Shown here: positions 26,510-35,524 of the stretch, piece after piece
How positions within the stretch are numbered: position 1 is the stretch's first letter
Layout: every line of letters begins with the position of its first letter
From: Shewanella corallii
Lineage (GTDB): Bacteria; Pseudomonadota; Gammaproteobacteria; Enterobacterales; Shewanellaceae
Direction of reading: 5' to 3'
Length of the DNA: 64,000 nt
Assembly: GCF_023349125.1 (NCBI RefSeq)
Contig: NZ_JAKIKT010000007.1
Coordinates: 62,001-126,000, forward strand
Notes under the pieces: generated by a model
What the model was told of the DNA's origin: nothing
The model's database searches: none
The model's input: the letters and a program-made list of their open reading frames with translations, nothing else
Position numbers and translations under genes: made by a program

Positions 26510-27193
26510 ATGAATTGGCAAAAAGCAAAACACAACTCTCCGCTGATGTTGATTGCAGGCTATGGAGAAGGGCTGGGAGTTGCGCTTAGACAAAAATTCG
26601 AGCAGGCGGGGTATCGGGTAATAGGGCTGGCTCGTAAAGGTGGAGATATTCAAGTTGATCTGACCGATGGCAAAGCGGTTACAGATGTCTTGCAAACCCT
26701 GATTCAGGAGCAAGGTGTACCTGATGTGGTGATCACCAATACTGCCAGATTTCAGCACGGGCCATTGAACGGTGTCAGTGAACAGGAGTTTGAGCAGGTA
26801 TGGCGTACCGGCGTGATGAGCAGCTTTCACCTGGCCAGACAGCTGTTGCCCATGATGGCTGAGCGTGGGCATGGCTGTTTTATTGCAACCGGTGCGACAG
26901 CCAGCGTCAAAGGAGGCGGGGCATTCAGTGCGTTCGCCTCGGCCAAATTTGCCCTGCGGGGGCTGGTTCAGTCGTTGGCGCGGGAGTTTGGCCCCAAGGG
27001 GGTGCATGTTGCTCATCTGGTTGTTGATGGAATGCTTTGGTCTGATGCCAGTCGCAGGCGTTTTCCTGCTTTGACCCAGGATAAGGCGATTAGTGTCGGG
27101 GAAGCCGCAGAAGTTTACTTGCAGCTAACCCGCCAGCCCAGGACAGCCTGGACTCAAGAGCTGGATATCCGGCCATTTAATGAACGTTATTAG
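26510..27193 (+). CDS. SDR-family oxidoreductase with Phe in place of the catalytic Tyr
   Basis: 227 residues from ATG 26510, chosen because GGAG stands 6 bases before it; in-frame TTG 26495 and ATG 26498 are possible but lack this site. Rossmann start LMLIAGYGEGLGVAL, an NTA motif (VVITNTARFQ) like NNAG, a Ser in TGATASVKGGG, and FASAK where classical short-chain dehydrogenases have YxxxK. The C-terminal AREFGPKGVHVAHLVVDG is typical of a known divergent SDR group. Without Tyr the usual hydride-transfer chemistry is doubtful. Stop is 9 bases before the flavin amine oxidase, so the two form an operon. Confidence 0.88.
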   Translation: MNWQKAKHNSPLMLIAGYGEGLGVALRQKFEQAGYRVIGLARKGGDIQVDLTDGKAVTDVLQTLIQEQGVPDVVITNTARFQHGPLNGVSEQEFEQVWRTGVMSSFHLARQLLPMMAERGHGCFIATGATASVKGGGAFSAFASAKFALRGLVQSLAREFGPKGVHVAHLVVDGMLWSDASRRRFPALTQDKAISVGEAAEVYLQLTRQPRTAWTQELDIRPFNERY

Positions 27194-27202
27194 GGAGGTA
27201 AT

Positions 27203-28381
27203 ATGACTCAGATACGCCGTGACAATCATAATCCCACCCTGATTATCGGTGGGGGATTGAGTGGCCTTTTTTCTGCCTGGTTATTGCAACAGATGAAGCA
27301 GCCCTGGGTTCTGGTGGAAGCCAGAGACAGACTGGGGGGCCGAATTTTGTCTGAACCCGTGGTTGACCAACAGCCAGATGGAGGCGCTTTGGATATGGGG
27401 CCTTCCTGGTACTGGCCGGATATGAACCCCAGAATCTCGACTCTGGTGGAGATACTGCAACTCAACAGCTATCGCCAATATGCCGAGGGAGCGGTTCTGA
27501 GAGAGTCTGCTGCCGGGCAGATACCCGAGAAGTACCCAGCACAATACAGCGCCGGTTACTCAAGGCGGCTCGAAGGCGGTATGGCCAATTTGACCGGGGC
27601 GCTGATTGAACGCTTACCTGCTCAGCAGATTAAAACGGGCAGCAGAGTGAATCAAATCTCGCTGAACGATGATGGCAGCTACCGGGTGAATATGCAGCAT
27701 TCAGCCAGTGGAGAGCCGCTGACTGAGCTTACTGCTGACAAGGTGATAGTGGCCATGCCTCCCAGGCTGGTGGCAGAGACACTGACGTTTGAGCCTGAAT
27801 TGTCGGCTGAAATGCTGGATGAGCTGGGCTCAATACCAACCTGGATGGCGGTACATGCCAAAGCTGTTGTCAGCTACCCCAGGGCTTTTTGGCGGGAGCT
27901 GGGATTATCCGGCATGGCGGCCAGTCGGGCGGGCCCTCTGGTGGAGATCCATGATGCCAGCGTTAGCCGGGCTGATGGCACCCTGGCGGGCGCCCTGATG
28001 GGATTTGTTGGTTACAATGCTGCTGCCCGACATACCCTGGGACAGGATAAGCTCAAGACCATGATAGTGTCGCAATTGACCCGGTTGTTTGGCGATGAAG
28101 CGGCTCAGCCAGATGAGGTTTATCTGGTTGATTGGACGCAGGAGTCTTTAACCGCTTCTGTTGCCGACAAGGTGCAGAATCCCCACGTGCATGTGTTGGG
28201 GGGACTGGAGGAGATCAGTGATGAGGCGCACCCAAACCTGGTATTTTCCGGCAGTGAAGCGTCCCGAACCTTTGGTGGATACCTTGAGGGCGCACTGGAA
28301 GCCACAGAAAGGGCGGTACTGGCGCTTTACCCTGATGCTGAAGACAGCTTGTCTGATGTATGGGAGTTCAGGCGCTGGTAA
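27203..28381 (+). CDS. flavin-dependent amine oxidase family protein
   Basis: 392 residues. FAD-binding start TLIIGGGLSGLFSAWLL with the acidic residue and Arg/Gly motif VLVEARDRLGGRI; the C-terminal FAD site is LVFSGSEASRTFGGYLEGAL. This is the monoamine oxidase / protoporphyrinogen oxidase fold, which oxidises amines with oxygen or another acceptor. No signal peptide or membrane anchor. ATG 27203 follows GGGAGGT, directly behind the SDR gene. Substrate unknown; shorter than MAO (about 520) and typical of small bacterial flavin monoamine oxidases. Confidence 0.9.
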   Translation: MTQIRRDNHNPTLIIGGGLSGLFSAWLLQQMKQPWVLVEARDRLGGRILSEPVVDQQPDGGALDMGPSWYWPDMNPRISTLVEILQLNSYRQYAEGAVLRESAAGQIPEKYPAQYSAGYSRRLEGGMANLTGALIERLPAQQIKTGSRVNQISLNDDGSYRVNMQHSASGEPLTELTADKVIVAMPPRLVAETLTFEPELSAEMLDELGSIPTWMAVHAKAVVSYPRAFWRELGLSGMAASRAGPLVEIHDASVSRADGTLAGALMGFVGYNAAARHTLGQDKLKTMIVSQLTRLFGDEAAQPDEVYLVDWTQESLTASVADKVQNPHVHVLGGLEEISDEAHPNLVFSGSEASRTFGGYLEGALEATERAVLALYPDAEDSLSDVWEFRRW

Positions 28382-28457
28382 TGACGTTGGTACAAGCTGT
28401 GCTGTGAAACAAGGCGCATCTGATTAATGCTTTGATCACTGAGGAATGAACTGATGA

Positions 28458-28491
28458 TAAAACCGGGGAGGCTGTAATAAGCTCCCCCGGG
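28458..28491 (-). terminator. terminator for the 71-residue ORF
   Basis: CCGGGGGAGC / GCCTCCCCGG hairpin followed on the minus strand by TTTT; 18 bases beyond the stop of the small gene, in the convergent gap with the amine oxidase gene. Confidence 0.7.
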
Positions 28492-28509
28492 CAACTGAAG
28501 TGCTTTGAA

Positions 28510-28725
28510 TCAGCGGCTGTAGTCGGTCTCAATATCCACCCAGGAAAAGTAGTCGCTGAGATAGTTGAGATCGATATTGTCCGAGGCATTGTCCAGCTCA
28601 ACCAAATAGCGATGGTTGAGTTCGTCATGTTGGTAGTTTTGACCAAATCCCATGCTGAGACAGTGAACCAATAACATCATTTGATGCCGGTTGTAGCTGG
28701 TTGGATAAGTGATTTTCACAAGCAT
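28510..28725 (-). CDS. hypothetical 71-residue protein
   Basis: Unrecognised. ATG at 28723-28725 is preceded by AGAGAGAA, and a terminator-like hairpin follows the stop, so a small transcription unit is likely. The sequence is rich in Asn, Asp, Tyr and Leu (LVELDNASDN, LNYLSDYFSWVDIE) without membrane helix or signal peptide. Two longer overlapping frames on the same strand lack ribosome sites. Confidence 0.5.
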   Translation of the reverse strand: MLVKITYPTSYNRHQMMLLVHCLSMGFGQNYQHDELNHRYLVELDNASDNIDLNYLSDYFSWVDIETDYSR

Positions 28726-28906
28726 AGTTGTTTCTCTCTTTTATCCCGGTTAATGCCCTGTTCAAGGTGTGAGAGTATTTTCGTTTTACTGTTTGATACG
28801 GGCTAAAACTCAATATATGAGTGTTTCACGCATGTGACAAGTAGCAATGTTAAACCGCTGGACTGTGATGAGAGAAGAGTTTGATGTGTGATTTAATTAT
28901 TTGATT

Positions 28907-28934
28907 TAAAAGCAAAAGCCCGCAAATTGCGGGC
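28907..28934 (-). terminator. terminator of the DUF3192 gene
   Basis: GCCCGC AAATT GCGGGC hairpin, followed on the minus strand by TTTTGCTTTT; 10 bases beyond the stop. Confidence 0.88.
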
Positions 28935-28943
28935 CAGGAAAGC

Positions 28944-29333
28944 TCATAGTTCTGCGGTGGGGGAGGATAGGTATTGCTCGTAAGTATCAGTTCCCCAAGC
29001 GATTAATTTATCATTCATAAACAGCAGAGGCGTGCACTCATCCCGGGTGGTTTCCCCATCGGAGTTTTTCCTGTGGGTACGATAAAAAAGTACCGTCATT
29101 GCCCCTTCTATTCCCTGCTTGGCCTCAGAGAAGTCAGCCTGGCCCAGAAGCTCAATAACTTCTTTTTTGGCCTGGCCCAAATCCAGAGTAGAGATGGTTT
29201 GCAGGTTGTAAACCTGCCTGTCATCCCAATCCATATTATTGGGCGTGGATTCATGGGTGAGCATGACGATGGCGACAAATACTAAATAGACCGCAAACAA
29301 ACCGCCGATTACGGCCGGCGCATTGAATTTCAT
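28944..29333 (-). CDS. DUF3192 family membrane-anchored protein
   Basis: 129 residues. N-terminal hydrophobic helix about 6-26 (VIGGLFAVYLVFVAIVML) anchors a periplasmic domain that matches the DUF3192 pattern as I know it: NLQTISTLDLGQAKKEVIEL, LLGQADFSEA, VLFYRTHRKNSDGETTRDEC and CTPLLFMNDKLIAWG. The LGxxxxEVxxLLGxPD part resembles the SmpA/BamE fold of outer-membrane assembly proteins. Most relatives carry a lipobox Cys; none is seen here. Single gene; function unknown. Confidence 0.85.
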   Translation of the reverse strand: MKFNAPAVIGGLFAVYLVFVAIVMLTHESTPNNMDWDDRQVYNLQTISTLDLGQAKKEVIELLGQADFSEAKQGIEGAMTVLFYRTHRKNSDGETTRDECTPLLFMNDKLIAWGTDTYEQYLSSPTAEL

Positions 29334-29414
29334 TACAGGGCTTTCCTTGCTGGATCAGTTACTGAATTACCTTACCCATATGTGGGCAAGGGGTAAACCG
29401 GGTTTGATGATTAC

Positions 29415-30182
29415 TCATGCTTTTGGCTGACTGACTCTAAGCTGACTGAGGTTCACTTTGAGTGGCATGTCAGTACGCAATTTCCCCAGCTTATAGCTCA
29501 TTCGAGCCATTTCTTTACCTTCGTCCAACTTCTTCGCCTGCTTCGCTCCGAGCATCTCTAGAGAATTGTAAACATTCTTTAGTGTGCGAAAAGCCTTTAG
29601 CAATTCAGAAGCGGATTTCGGTCCTATGCCAGGGATGCCGGGTATCTTATTGCCGCTGTCGCCCGAGAGGGCGATAAAGTCCAGCAATTGGGCTCTGTCG
29701 ACGCCAAGCTTGCGTTCCAATGCCTCCATATCGATGAAGGCCTGATTGAAGTGATCCCACTGAACGATTTGCGGATGCAGCAACTGAGCAAAGCCTTTAT
29801 CCGTAGAGACGATAATCGCTTTGCCCTGATGGTTGACTATCTTGCTGGCCAGGGTTGCTATCACATCATCTGCTTCTGAGTCAGCGTTGATGGAGTAAAC
29901 GCCCTCTTTTTCCAGCTGGGTTTTGAGTGCCGGCAGGGCCTTGGCAAGGTCTTCCGGCATGGGCTTGCGACCCTTTTTATAATCTGGGTAGAGCTGCTTG
30001 CGCCAGCTCTCCTGATCGCCATCCCACACTATGGTGACATGACTGGGTTGATGAAAACGGATCAGTTTCTGGCAGGCTGAGGTGACTCTGATGGTCAGGG
30101 CATCCATATCGGGTTGGGTTCCCATTGCTGCATGGAGGCGCCTGACCAGGTTTAGTCCATCAATAATTAATAAGGTGTTCAT
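29415..30182 (-). CDS. xni: flap endonuclease Xni (ExoIX-type)
   Basis: 255 residues (E. coli 251). FEN-1/5'-3' exonuclease fold without a polymerase domain: LLIIDGLNLVRR, the bridge region VWDGDQESWRKQLYPDYKKG, metal-binding SEADDVIATLA and VSTDKGFAQLL, then the helix-hairpin-helix DSGNKIPGIPGIGPKSASEL that contacts DNA. Processes 5' flaps, in E. coli with potassium bound at the hairpin. Start codon abuts the stop of ppnN with no spacing (TAA-ATG), so the two are coupled. Confidence 0.95.
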   Translation of the reverse strand: MNTLLIIDGLNLVRRLHAAMGTQPDMDALTIRVTSACQKLIRFHQPSHVTIVWDGDQESWRKQLYPDYKKGRKPMPEDLAKALPALKTQLEKEGVYSINADSEADDVIATLASKIVNHQGKAIIVSTDKGFAQLLHPQIVQWDHFNQAFIDMEALERKLGVDRAQLLDFIALSGDSGNKIPGIPGIGPKSASELLKAFRTLKNVYNSLEMLGAKQAKKLDEGKEMARMSYKLGKLRTDMPLKVNLSQLRVSQPKA

Positions 30183-31538
30183 TTATTTTATTATTTGATA
30201 GCAGGGCACATAGGCGCTGCCGGGCAGTTTCATTCTCTGTTGTTCCACAAAGGCGCTGAGCAAAGTGTCCATCATATCCATCAGATCAGGGTCCCCATGG
30301 ATCTGGAATGGACCGTGTCTGTCAATCAGGGTAATAGTTTCCGCTTTGACGTTGCCCGCTACTATAGCAGAAAAGGCTTTTCTGAGGTTGGCGGCCAGTT
30401 CAGCTTTATTGCTCTGGAAGCGCAAATCCAGATTGGACATCACTTCATGGGTGGGCTGGAATGGCAGCTGGAACTCAGGCTCAATTTTCAACGACCAGTG
30501 GTACTGGTACGCATCACCTGTGCTGCGACGGTATGACTTAACATCTCCCATACCCTCTTTCATGACTCTGGCAACCTGCTCAGGATCATCGACAATAATC
30601 TTATATTTACTCTGGGCTTCTTCACCCAGAGTCGCCCCGATAAAGTCATCGATTTTCTCAAAGTAGGCGGCGCTCTCTTTGGGGCCTGTCAGTACCAGAG
30701 GAAATACCAGATCCTGATTGGCCGGGTTAAGCAATATACCCAGCAGATACAGCAACTCCTCTGCAGTACCTGCACCACCGGGGAAGATAATAATACCGTG
30801 CCCCAGACGCACGAAGGCCTCAAGACGTTTCTCAATGTCCGGCAGAATCACCAACTCGTTTACTATCTGGTTAGGTGGCTCGGCGGCAATAATGCTGGGC
30901 TCGGTCAGGCCGATATATCTGGCATCTTTGATACGCTGTTTAGCGTGGCCAATAGCAGCGCCTTTCATTGGTCCTTCCATGGCACCCGGGCCACAACCGG
31001 TACAGATATCCATAGCCCTCAGGCCAAGCTGATAACCCACTTCGCGTGTGTATCTGTATTCAGTTTCGTTAATCGAGTGTCCACCCCAGCACACCACAAT
31101 GTTTGGGTCTCTGTCAGTGGGGATAGCCTGAGCATTACGCAATATGTCGAACACAACATTGGTAATGTGGGTGGCATTGGTAAGGTTGATATGTTTGAGA
31201 TTGGTGTACTTGGTCGACAGGTAAAGAATGTCCCTTAGCACGGCAAACAGGTGCTCCTGAATACCGGCGATGATTTGACCATCTACAAAGGCTTCTGCGG
31301 GTGGGTTGACCAGTTCCAGCTTCAGGCCACGTTCCCGCTGTAAAACGTTTATCTGGAAATCACTGTGCTTTTCAAAAAGTTCGGCCGCATTGTCGCTTTT
31401 CAGACCGGATGAGAGCACCGCCAGTGAACAACGGCGATACAGCTGGTAGAGGTCACTCTTCGCGCTTTGCTTGAGAGAATCCACCTCCAGCTGTGAAAGT
31501 TGTACCATACTGCCCCTTGGACTGATTTTCACTATCAT
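30183..31538 (-). CDS. ppnN: nucleotide 5'-monophosphate nucleosidase PpnN
   Basis: 451 residues (E. coli YgdH/PpnN 454). Splits purine and pyrimidine monophosphates into base and ribose 5-phosphate; in E. coli it is stimulated by (p)ppGpp. The Rossmann LOG-type motif IIFPGGAGTAEELLYLLGIL is present, with CTGCGPGAMEGPMKGAAIGH and the N-terminal ISPRGSMVQLSQLEV. ATG 31538 follows AAGGAG. First gene of ppnN-xni, which keeps the ygdH-ygdG order of enterobacteria. 34 bases downstream of the diguanylate cyclase gene, so it may be read through from it. Confidence 0.95.
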   Translation of the reverse strand: MIVKISPRGSMVQLSQLEVDSLKQSAKSDLYQLYRRCSLAVLSSGLKSDNAAELFEKHSDFQINVLQRERGLKLELVNPPAEAFVDGQIIAGIQEHLFAVLRDILYLSTKYTNLKHINLTNATHITNVVFDILRNAQAIPTDRDPNIVVCWGGHSINETEYRYTREVGYQLGLRAMDICTGCGPGAMEGPMKGAAIGHAKQRIKDARYIGLTEPSIIAAEPPNQIVNELVILPDIEKRLEAFVRLGHGIIIFPGGAGTAEELLYLLGILLNPANQDLVFPLVLTGPKESAAYFEKIDDFIGATLGEEAQSKYKIIVDDPEQVARVMKEGMGDVKSYRRSTGDAYQYHWSLKIEPEFQLPFQPTHEVMSNLDLRFQSNKAELAANLRKAFSAIVAGNVKAETITLIDRHGPFQIHGDPDLMDMMDTLLSAFVEQQRMKLPGSAYVPCYQIIK

Positions 31539-31572
31539 GGCAACTCCTTAACGGGGCAGGGTCTGTCAGTAG

Positions 31573-33129
31573 TTAAACATCAACCACAACCTTGTCCCGT
31601 GTTGTGTTTTTGGCTTGGTACAGGGCTACATCAGCACGGTCAAAGGTTTCCTGGACCGTTTCTTTAAGGCTCATTTGAGCAGCCCCAATAGAAACTGTAA
31701 CCGTAATTCGCTGATTTTTAAATTTAAATGGGATACTTTTTATTTTTTCCCTGACCCGATTAAGCACAACGCCAATGATCTCTTCAGAGACATCAGGTAT
31801 GAGTAATACAAATTCCTCACCACCGTATCTGGCCACAAATTCAGTCTCTCTTAAGGCACTTTTCAGCGCCATAGCAATGACTTGCAGAGTTTTATCGCCA
31901 GTACTGTGACCAAAGGTGTCGTTAACGGATTTGAAGTGATCTATATCGACGACTGCAATCCAGGCTGAAAGGCCCGTGCGCTGAAAATGGTGATAGGATT
32001 GCTCCAGCTTCTCTTCCAGCGCCGCACGGTTAGGCAGTTGGGTTAACGGATCCAACTGGTTGAGCTTTTGCTGTTCAAACAGGCGCTCTTTATAGCTACT
32101 GGCCTCGCGACTGAGTTCGCCCAGCTCTTTTTGCATAGTATCCATGGATTTCTGCATCATCGCCTGTTCGCGCTGTTCAAGCGCTTCTTTACGTGCCAGT
32201 GCATCTTTGATTTCACTCAACTGATGGGTCACTTGCTCTTTAAGTTGGGTCAGGTCATTAATCTCAGAGACCGACTGACCCATATCAGCGACGCAGCCGT
32301 TAATGCTGTCGTTAAGCCGGGATTTTACCTCCCGGTGACGATGATGGCTTTCTGATGAGTCGACCACCACGGCCTGGACGGCGGTGAGGGCATCGTTCAG
32401 CGCAAACAGAAACTCTCTCGAGGCATTTTTTTCAAGGGCAATATTTTCAAGCAACTGTGACAGGACGGTTTGGTAGGCTTCCAGCAGTTCTTCCGGTGAT
32501 ACCTCACCTCTAAGCTGCTCTTTAAGCACCAACATGCGATCTGTCTGGTTTGCCGGAAAGTCGATATCCTCCATCATGCAAGCCAGTTCACGGCCTAATT
32601 GCTGATATCTAGGCTCTACGGCAAACTCAGTGTTGTTTTCGATTTGACTGTCGACCAGTTCCTCGTAGAATCCCACCAACTTTTCTACCTTGGGAATGTA
32701 ATCCCAGACTGAATGCAGAGGTTTGCTCAGTTCCTGGCGAAGGTAATTGATCTCTTTTTTGAGTTGGTCCGGGGCGAATTTAAAACGCTGGATCTGTTGG
32801 GTCATGCGGGTTAAGTCGTTGCGCCCATCTTCCAGCTCACGACTCATCAGGTTGTATTGACGCTTGAGCAGGCGCTCCACTTCAACCAGTTCAGGGAGTG
32901 ACTCTTCAAGGGATTCGAAGCCTGTCAGCTGACGACGCAACTTGGCAAGCTTGTTGTCCAGCTCAAGATTCTGACCTTTGCAAGCCAGACTCAGGTGATG
33001 GAAGAAATTAAGCAGAGTTTGCAGTTTGGCATTCTTGTCTTCTTTCAGTGCATCCAGTGCCAGCCGGGTTTCTTTCACTTTCTGGGTCAGCTGTGCCAGC
33101 TGGGCTTTATCTTGATTTTGTTCCTTCAT
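31573..33129 (-). CDS. diguanylate cyclase (GGDEF) with long coiled-coil N-terminus
   Basis: 518 residues, soluble. Residues 1 to about 345 are mostly helical coiled coil without a recognised sensor domain. The C-terminal GGDEF domain begins QLDPLTQLPNRAALEEKL and has VDIDHFKSVNDTFGHSTGDK and the active site ARYGGEEFVLL, so it should make c-di-GMP from two GTP. The upstream I-site position reads RETE instead of RxxD, so product inhibition may be weakened. Just upstream of ppnN on the minus strand. Confidence 0.93.
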   Translation of the reverse strand: MKEQNQDKAQLAQLTQKVKETRLALDALKEDKNAKLQTLLNFFHHLSLACKGQNLELDNKLAKLRRQLTGFESLEESLPELVEVERLLKRQYNLMSRELEDGRNDLTRMTQQIQRFKFAPDQLKKEINYLRQELSKPLHSVWDYIPKVEKLVGFYEELVDSQIENNTEFAVEPRYQQLGRELACMMEDIDFPANQTDRMLVLKEQLRGEVSPEELLEAYQTVLSQLLENIALEKNASREFLFALNDALTAVQAVVVDSSESHHRHREVKSRLNDSINGCVADMGQSVSEINDLTQLKEQVTHQLSEIKDALARKEALEQREQAMMQKSMDTMQKELGELSREASSYKERLFEQQKLNQLDPLTQLPNRAALEEKLEQSYHHFQRTGLSAWIAVVDIDHFKSVNDTFGHSTGDKTLQVIAMALKSALRETEFVARYGGEEFVLLIPDVSEEIIGVVLNRVREKIKSIPFKFKNQRITVTVSIGAAQMSLKETVQETFDRADVALYQAKNTTRDKVVVDV

Positions 33130-33263
33130 CAGATTTGCTGTCCTGCTAAAATCCTTATGCCGTTACTACTGTCCCCATCTACTCCAGGTGGGGCTTTTTA
33201 TCAGTATAATGTCAGTTGCCCATAAGGCTATGCGACCCCTGAAATTTACTGTGTGAACTCAGA

Positions 33264-35396
33264 TCAATCTTCATGACTGGCCGACTGACAAAACTCGGGC
33301 CACTGAATCGCCGTTTTATCACCACTGCAGCTTACCCGGATTAGTCCCCGCTGAATGCTCTTATCCAGCTTGAGATAGAGTGGGTGAGCGAAGATGACCG
33401 AGGGGGCAAAGTCCAATGGGTAAAGGCCTACAAATCTTGGCTTGCCATCAAAGGGCAGGCTGCGGGCAGCACTGAGTGCCATCTGTGCCGTTTCAAATTG
33501 GATCTCCGGCTCTACCACTATTTCTTCGGTTTGCAACAGAGGCAGGGGAATAATTCCGGCGCTCAGTGATGGCAGCTTCAGCCGCTCACTGAGTTGCGCC
33601 ACCAGAGCGTTGTCACTGTAGTGTCCTTCAACCAGGACCGCCATTAAGCCGGGTGTTAGCGCGAAACTGCGCATGCTGCTTATCTCTTCAATTGCCGACA
33701 GTTGATGACGATATTCAGCACAGGCCAGATACTGACCTTTTGCCAGTTCCGGATATACATGCTCAGACAGTTCAAGCAGTATCAGGGTGGCATGAGTATC
33801 CCGCAGCGCCAGAGCCTCCATTAGTGCCCGATTGCCGGGGTGGTCGGTGTTACAGTCCTGCTTCAGCTCATCCATCAGTTTACTGGTTTCCAGCTTAAGT
33901 TGACGGCGGCTTTGATGCAGGTAGAGCAGGGAAATCAGTAACAGTACCAGTACCACAGCACCACCAATCACAACCCGACTTTGCAGTCGCTGCTTTTCAG
34001 TGAGCTGATCAATTTTTATATCCCTGTTGCTCAGGGCCAGTTTCAGCTGTTGCTGAGACAGCGCTCCATCTTCCGTGGCTGTGGGTTGCGGTTTGTTGCC
34101 TGGCAGTACTTTGAGTTCTATAACGGCTTTTTGGGTCTCAAAGGCTTTGTCCTTATCGCCAATTGCACTGTATGCCGCTGCTTGCAACATCATGGCGTCT
34201 ATCTGCTCCGGTAGCAGCTTTTTGGCATGGGCATAGTTGCGGCTTTCACTGGCATGGTAAAGGGCTCGTTCGAAGTGTCCCGCATCCAGATTGACCTCTG
34301 CCAGCAGTGCTTCGTTATACACCAGATAGTGGTTGAGCTGCTTTTCCCGGAAGAACTGGTTGGCACTATCCAGATAGGTTAGGGCGTTGGCGAAGTCTGC
34401 CAGCTTGGAGTATGCCTCCCCCAGATTGTGCATATTCAATGCCTGGCTGATGCGGTTGCCTTCCCGCACATCAATTTGATGGGCATTGAGATAGTAATCG
34501 ATAGCTTTGTGCCAGTTCTCCTGTTCGCCATAGGTCATGGCAATCACTGTCATGGTGTTGGAGAGGTAAGGATAGTTTCCTGTGAGCTCAAAGCCCTTAG
34601 CAGCATCATGGGCATGAGTCAGGGCGTCCTGCCAGTGCTGCATATCCCTGTGCACCTTGGCCAGATTGAAGTTCATCATCGCCAGCAGTTGCGGTTGCGG
34701 TTCGCGATTGGCCAGCCGCAGGGCCTGGGTAAAGTGTTCCAGTGCGCGGCCCTGATCTCTGCGCTTGTTGTAATAAACCCCCAATGATGCCTCGGCGTGG
34801 GCTCTCAAATAGTTGTTGTTCAGCTTGATAGAGACTTCCTGCAGTTCTTTAAGGTGACTTAGCGCAGTGGCGTATTGGCGAATAAGCTGGTTAAGCGAGC
34901 CGAGGTGGTCGTAGATAATATATTTGAGTACCAGTCCCTGTACGCCGGGTTCATGGCGAACCAGGTCCTGAGCCTGGGTGTAAAAGGCTATTGCTTTCTG
35001 GTACTGGATTTTATTGCGTCCCTGCACCCGGCCTTTGAGCATCAGAGTGACGGCTTGCTGGTAGCGGGAGTTGGCGTAGGTATCCAGCAAATTAAGCAGG
35101 GCATCATTATCAGGGTGGCGATCACTGATTTCTACTCCCGGCTCCATATTGAGTCGCAGGGTTAATTGCAGCTTATGGAACATCTCTGCCTGACTCAGGC
35201 CCAGCTCCATGGCCAGGGTGCTGAGCTCAGCTTTGGATTCATTGCCGGTAAGGTGATGCAGGTTTTCATTGACCTGGCTGTACAGAGCTCTGGGGTTTTC
35301 ACGGCTTCGGACTTCATCATTAATCAGATCTATGGCCACAGAAGGCAGGGAGAACAGCAGGAGTAAAGGAGCAAGCAGGAGTGCAGGGATTTTCAT
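33264..35396 (-). CDS. TPR membrane protein with degenerate GGDEF-like C-terminus
   Basis: 710 residues. Signal peptide 1-22 (LLLLFSLPSVA), a periplasmic array of TPR repeats (about 110-430; e.g. AEASLGVYYNKRRDQGRALE, ALNMHNLGEAYSKLADFANA), a coiled stretch, a membrane helix (VVIGGAVVLVLLLISLLYL, about 475-494) and a cytoplasmic C-domain. The order and phrases such as DHPGNRALMEAL, LILLELSEH and AQMALSAARSLPFDGK follow a GGDEF domain, but the GGDEF motif itself and the metal-binding Asp are gone. Relatives with intact GGDEF are common in this group. A role as receptor or scaffold is more likely than catalysis; inference. Confidence 0.75.
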   Translation of the reverse strand: MKIPALLLAPLLLLFSLPSVAIDLINDEVRSRENPRALYSQVNENLHHLTGNESKAELSTLAMELGLSQAEMFHKLQLTLRLNMEPGVEISDRHPDNDALLNLLDTYANSRYQQAVTLMLKGRVQGRNKIQYQKAIAFYTQAQDLVRHEPGVQGLVLKYIIYDHLGSLNQLIRQYATALSHLKELQEVSIKLNNNYLRAHAEASLGVYYNKRRDQGRALEHFTQALRLANREPQPQLLAMMNFNLAKVHRDMQHWQDALTHAHDAAKGFELTGNYPYLSNTMTVIAMTYGEQENWHKAIDYYLNAHQIDVREGNRISQALNMHNLGEAYSKLADFANALTYLDSANQFFREKQLNHYLVYNEALLAEVNLDAGHFERALYHASESRNYAHAKKLLPEQIDAMMLQAAAYSAIGDKDKAFETQKAVIELKVLPGNKPQPTATEDGALSQQQLKLALSNRDIKIDQLTEKQRLQSRVVIGGAVVLVLLLISLLYLHQSRRQLKLETSKLMDELKQDCNTDHPGNRALMEALALRDTHATLILLELSEHVYPELAKGQYLACAEYRHQLSAIEEISSMRSFALTPGLMAVLVEGHYSDNALVAQLSERLKLPSLSAGIIPLPLLQTEEIVVEPEIQFETAQMALSAARSLPFDGKPRFVGLYPLDFAPSVIFAHPLYLKLDKSIQRGLIRVSCSGDKTAIQWPEFCQSASHED

Positions 35397-35524
35397 CTAT
35401 TTGATTACCAGCCCAATCGCAGGCCATTAATTTGTATGTTTTTGTTCGTGTTGCTGAGTAGTATCCATCTGTTTGGTATACTCGGCCAACTTTATTAAAA
35501 GAATGATAACAGAAGGAATTGCAA

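Noticed and set aside
33175..33198. Hairpin CCCCATCT / AGGTGGGG followed by CTTTTTA
   Set aside because: Its T tail points along the plus strand, but no plus-strand gene ends nearby, so it was not called a terminator.
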